Shown: piece after piece, positions 5,498-7,139 of the stretch
Numbering within the stretch: the first letter of the stretch is position 1
Layout: every line of letters begins with the position of its first letter
NCBI GenBank assembly: GCA_003978805.1
Contig: QNYI01000154.1
Coordinates: forward strand, 1 to 7,139
Direction of reading: 5' to 3'
Length of the DNA stretch: 7,139 nt
From: Desulfurobacterium sp.
Lineage (GTDB): Bacteria; Aquificota; Aquificia; Desulfurobacteriales; Desulfurobacteriaceae
Made by a program: the position numbers and the translations under genes
The notes under the pieces: generated by a model
Seen by the model: only the letters and a program-made list of their open reading frames with translations
Database searches by the model: none
Told to the model about the DNA's origin: nothing

Positions 5498-6673
5498 TCA
5501 GTCCCCCAAGAGCTGAGAGCGGGTAAGCTTGCTCTTCTTCTTCGGCTTCTTCTTGAAGAAGAGGTTAAGGATTCTACCCGACTCCTTCATAGCTATGGAG
5601 CCGAAACTTGCAGAAAGTAGCACGTAAGTTGCCGTCAGAGGAATGAGCTCTGGCTTTGTGGCTGCAACGAGGATAGAGAATTCCCCTCTGGGTAGTAGCA
5701 TCAGGCCGGCAGAAAGTCCCCTTTTTGTTCCAAGCTTGTAGAACCTGACCGTCACTACGCCGGTGGCGAGCTTTGTTAGGAAAGAAACGGCAAGTAGCGT
5801 GCTAAGTGGTAGGACTATCGCCGACGAGAATGAGGAGATGTCTATGGAGAGTCCGAAGGCGAGGAAGAAGAGAGCTCCGAAGAGGTCTCTGTAGGGTATA
5901 ACAACGGACTCCACCTGTTCTTTATAGGAGCTCTCTGCAAATAGCATTCCTGCAACGAAAGCACCGATAGACTCAGACAGCCCAAAGCCGAACGTAGCCT
6001 CAACTACCAGAAAAAGGACTGTTGCCGTAAAGAGAACGGCAAACTCTGTAGAGCTCCCAAAACGCTTGAAAGCGTAGTCAATGACCCACCTTAGGTTCTT
6101 TATGGCCATAAAGGCAACTGTGACGAATAAGAAGACCTTTACGAGTATTCTCACAATCCCTTTAGGATCTACCGACCCCCCCGAGATGGCTGTAAGGATG
6201 GCCAGTAGTATAGCTGCCGCTATGTCTTCAAAGACGAGGATGGAGAGGACGGTCTCTACCTCCGGGTTGGCGAGCTTCTTGAGGTCTATGAGGAGCTTTG
6301 AGACTATTGCGGAGGAGCTCGGGTAGAGGATTACAGAGAGGACTAAAGAGGTAAAACTGTCAAACCCGAGGAGTTTAGCTATAAGAAAGACTGGAATAGT
6401 GTTTAACGCCAAGTCAATGAGGCCTACAGAAAGGATGGCCTTAAAGTTCCTCTCAAGTTCTGCTACCGAGAACTCAAGACCTATGTAAAAGAGGAGGAGG
6501 ATTACTCCCAGAACCTCAAAGAAGTGGGTTTCGTGGACGTGGGAGAGTAAGGATACTGCGATACCGCTAACTATGTAGATAGGGATTACCGGAAACCTCA
6601 GCTTTACAGAGATTATGTATGAGGCCGTAAGGGCAAAAAGGAGAAGTGCTAAAGAGGATATAGGGTTTTCCAT
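5498..6673 (-). CDS. khtU: CPA2-family K+(Na+)/H+ antiporter membrane subunit, KhtU-like
   Basis: An inner-membrane monovalent cation/proton antiporter of the Kef/KhtU branch. It has 391 residues with about 11-12 hydrophobic helices, the first beginning near residue 6 and the last around 345-363. Family motifs include GLEFS (65-69), the YPSSSAIV unwound-helix region (117-124), the ion-site pair E149-D150 in LVFEDIAA, and LPRGEFS (327-333) with the conserved Arg. A Lys-rich cytosolic tail follows (KKKPKKKSK, 374-382). It has no C-terminal KTN/RCK domain, unlike KefB and KefC; the regulatory part is the separate gene immediately upstream. ATG 6673 overlaps the upstream stop (TAATG), with AAGGGGA a few bases ahead. 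K+ is favoured over Na+ only because of the KhtT-like partner. Family assignment is firm; ion specificity is inference. Confidence 0.88.
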   Translation of the reverse strand: MENPISSLALLLFALTASYIISVKLRFPVIPIYIVSGIAVSLLSHVHETHFFEVLGVILLLFYIGLEFSVAELERNFKAILSVGLIDLALNTIPVFLIAKLLGFDSFTSLVLSVILYPSSSAIVSKLLIDLKKLANPEVETVLSILVFEDIAAAILLAILTAISGGSVDPKGIVRILVKVFLFVTVAFMAIKNLRWVIDYAFKRFGSSTEFAVLFTATVLFLVVEATFGFGLSESIGAFVAGMLFAESSYKEQVESVVIPYRDLFGALFFLAFGLSIDISSFSSAIVLPLSTLLAVSFLTKLATGVVTVRFYKLGTKRGLSAGLMLLPRGEFSILVAATKPELIPLTATYVLLSASFGSIAMKESGRILNLFFKKKPKKKSKLTRSQLLGD

Positions 6674-7139
6674 TACTCCCCTTTACCTTCCACGAGTTTA
6701 AGGAACTTTTTCACGTTCTCAAGGGAACCGACAACAACTATCGTATCGCCGGCCTGTAAGGGGAAAAGGGGAGAGGGAGAGACGATAATGTTTTCCTCCC
6801 TTATTACTGCAACCACAATTATCCCGTACTTCTTCCTTATCTCAAGCTCCTTCAAGCTTTTGCCGACGAGGAAAGAACCTTCCGGTATCCTTATCCACTC
6901 AAAGGCTAAGTGTTTCATAAGGAATCCTATCTTCTCCTCGTCGGAAGTTGGCTGGAATAGAGCTCCGACTAATATGGTTCCGAGGGTTCTCGCCTCCTCG
7001 TCGGTTAGCTCAATCACCGCCGTTGGTTCCTCATTCTCGTCCTCAAAGTAGTAGATCTCCCTTTTCCCCGTGTGGTGGATAACGATAACTATGTAGTCAC
7101 CCTTCTCGGTCTTTACAGAGTACTTCTTGCCGATTCCCG
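6673..7139 (-). CDS. khtT: KhtT-like antiporter regulatory subunit with RCK_C domain (5' end cut by right edge)
   Basis: A cytosolic regulator of the KhtU-type antiporter encoded next. The frame stays open from the stop at 6673 to the window edge, giving 154 complete codons, and the two leftover bases fit the Pro of the PGIGKKY motif. About 8-10 residues are probably missing. The N-terminal domain (GIGKKYSV, a strand-rich block through IYYFEDENEEP) and a central helix (ELTDEEARTLGTILVGALFQP, partial residues 43-63) are those of KhtT. An RCK_C/TrkA_C domain follows at about 81-150 (IPEGSFLVGKSLKELEIR, then LQAGDTIVVVGS). A GTG at 7017 could be mistaken for the start, but that would remove the conserved N-terminal domain. 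B. subtilis KhtT binds c-di-AMP in this type of domain; whether this protein does is unknown. It is the first visible gene of the minus-strand operon. Confidence 0.88.
   Translation of the reverse strand, partial: GIGKKYSVKTEKGDYIVIVIHHTGKREIYYFEDENEEPTAVIELTDEEARTLGTILVGALFQPTSDEEKIGFLMKHLAFEWIRIPEGSFLVGKSLKELEIRKKYGIIVVAVIREENIIVSPSPLFPLQAGDTIVVVGSLENVKKFLKLVEGKGE

Noticed and set aside
4327..5526. Several plus-strand open frames of 72-111 codons opposite holB and tmk
   Set aside because: All are Ser/Pro/Leu-rich mirror frames of well-supported minus-strand genes.
6673..7017. A 114-residue RCK_C-only protein starting at GTG 7017
   Set aside because: The same frame continues upstream with KhtT N-terminal motifs to the window edge, so 7017 is an internal codon.

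Overview
The window looks like chromosomal DNA of an anaerobic, thermophilic, autotrophic bacterium. A deep-branching lineage such as the Desulfurobacteriaceae (Thermovibrio-like Aquificota) is my best guess. The hints are a Ni-Fe carbon monoxide dehydrogenase gene, Lys/Glu/Arg-rich proteins with heavy AGG/AGA arginine use, very tight gene packing and a short housekeeping gene set. The taxonomic placement is inference; there is no rRNA gene or other decisive marker.

Layout: (1) 1-367, minus strand: the N-terminal 122 codons of a CooS-type CO dehydrogenase that runs off the left edge. (2) 368-469: the only real intergenic region, a divergent promoter region holding a 16-bp FNR-like inverted repeat. 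(3) 470-4077, plus strand: a compact four-gene run, namely a NifX/NifB-C-type (dinitrogenase Fe-Mo cofactor family) small protein, topA (with three C-terminal zinc ribbons), a YfcE/MJ0936-type metallophosphoesterase, and a protein that I read as a beta-carbonic anhydrase homologue lacking most of the zinc site. The junctions are a 13-nt gap, a 4-nt GTGA overlap and a 1-nt TAATG overlap, so this is very probably one operon. (4) 4068-7139, minus strand: a second compact operon read towards the first, khtT-like (cut by the right edge), khtU-like CPA2 antiporter, tmk and holB, with junctions of a 1-nt overlap, a 1-nt gap and a 1-nt gap. The two operons collide tail-to-tail with a 10-nt overlap of their last genes and no terminator between them.

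Functionally, the plus operon joins DNA topology (TopA) to three accessory proteins of uncertain role. The minus operon joins K+/H+ homeostasis (KhtT regulatory subunit plus KhtU membrane subunit) to DNA replication (dTMP synthesis by Tmk and the clamp-loader delta' subunit HolB). tmk-holB adjacency is common in bacteria; its fusion to khtTU is less usual. The CO dehydrogenase is transcribed away from both.

Nothing in the window looks like a mobile element, CRISPR array, RNA gene or defence system. The most interesting items are the degenerate beta-carbonic anhydrase (3436-4077), the palindrome between cooS and the NifX-like gene, and the CX2C-type D-cluster motif of CooS.
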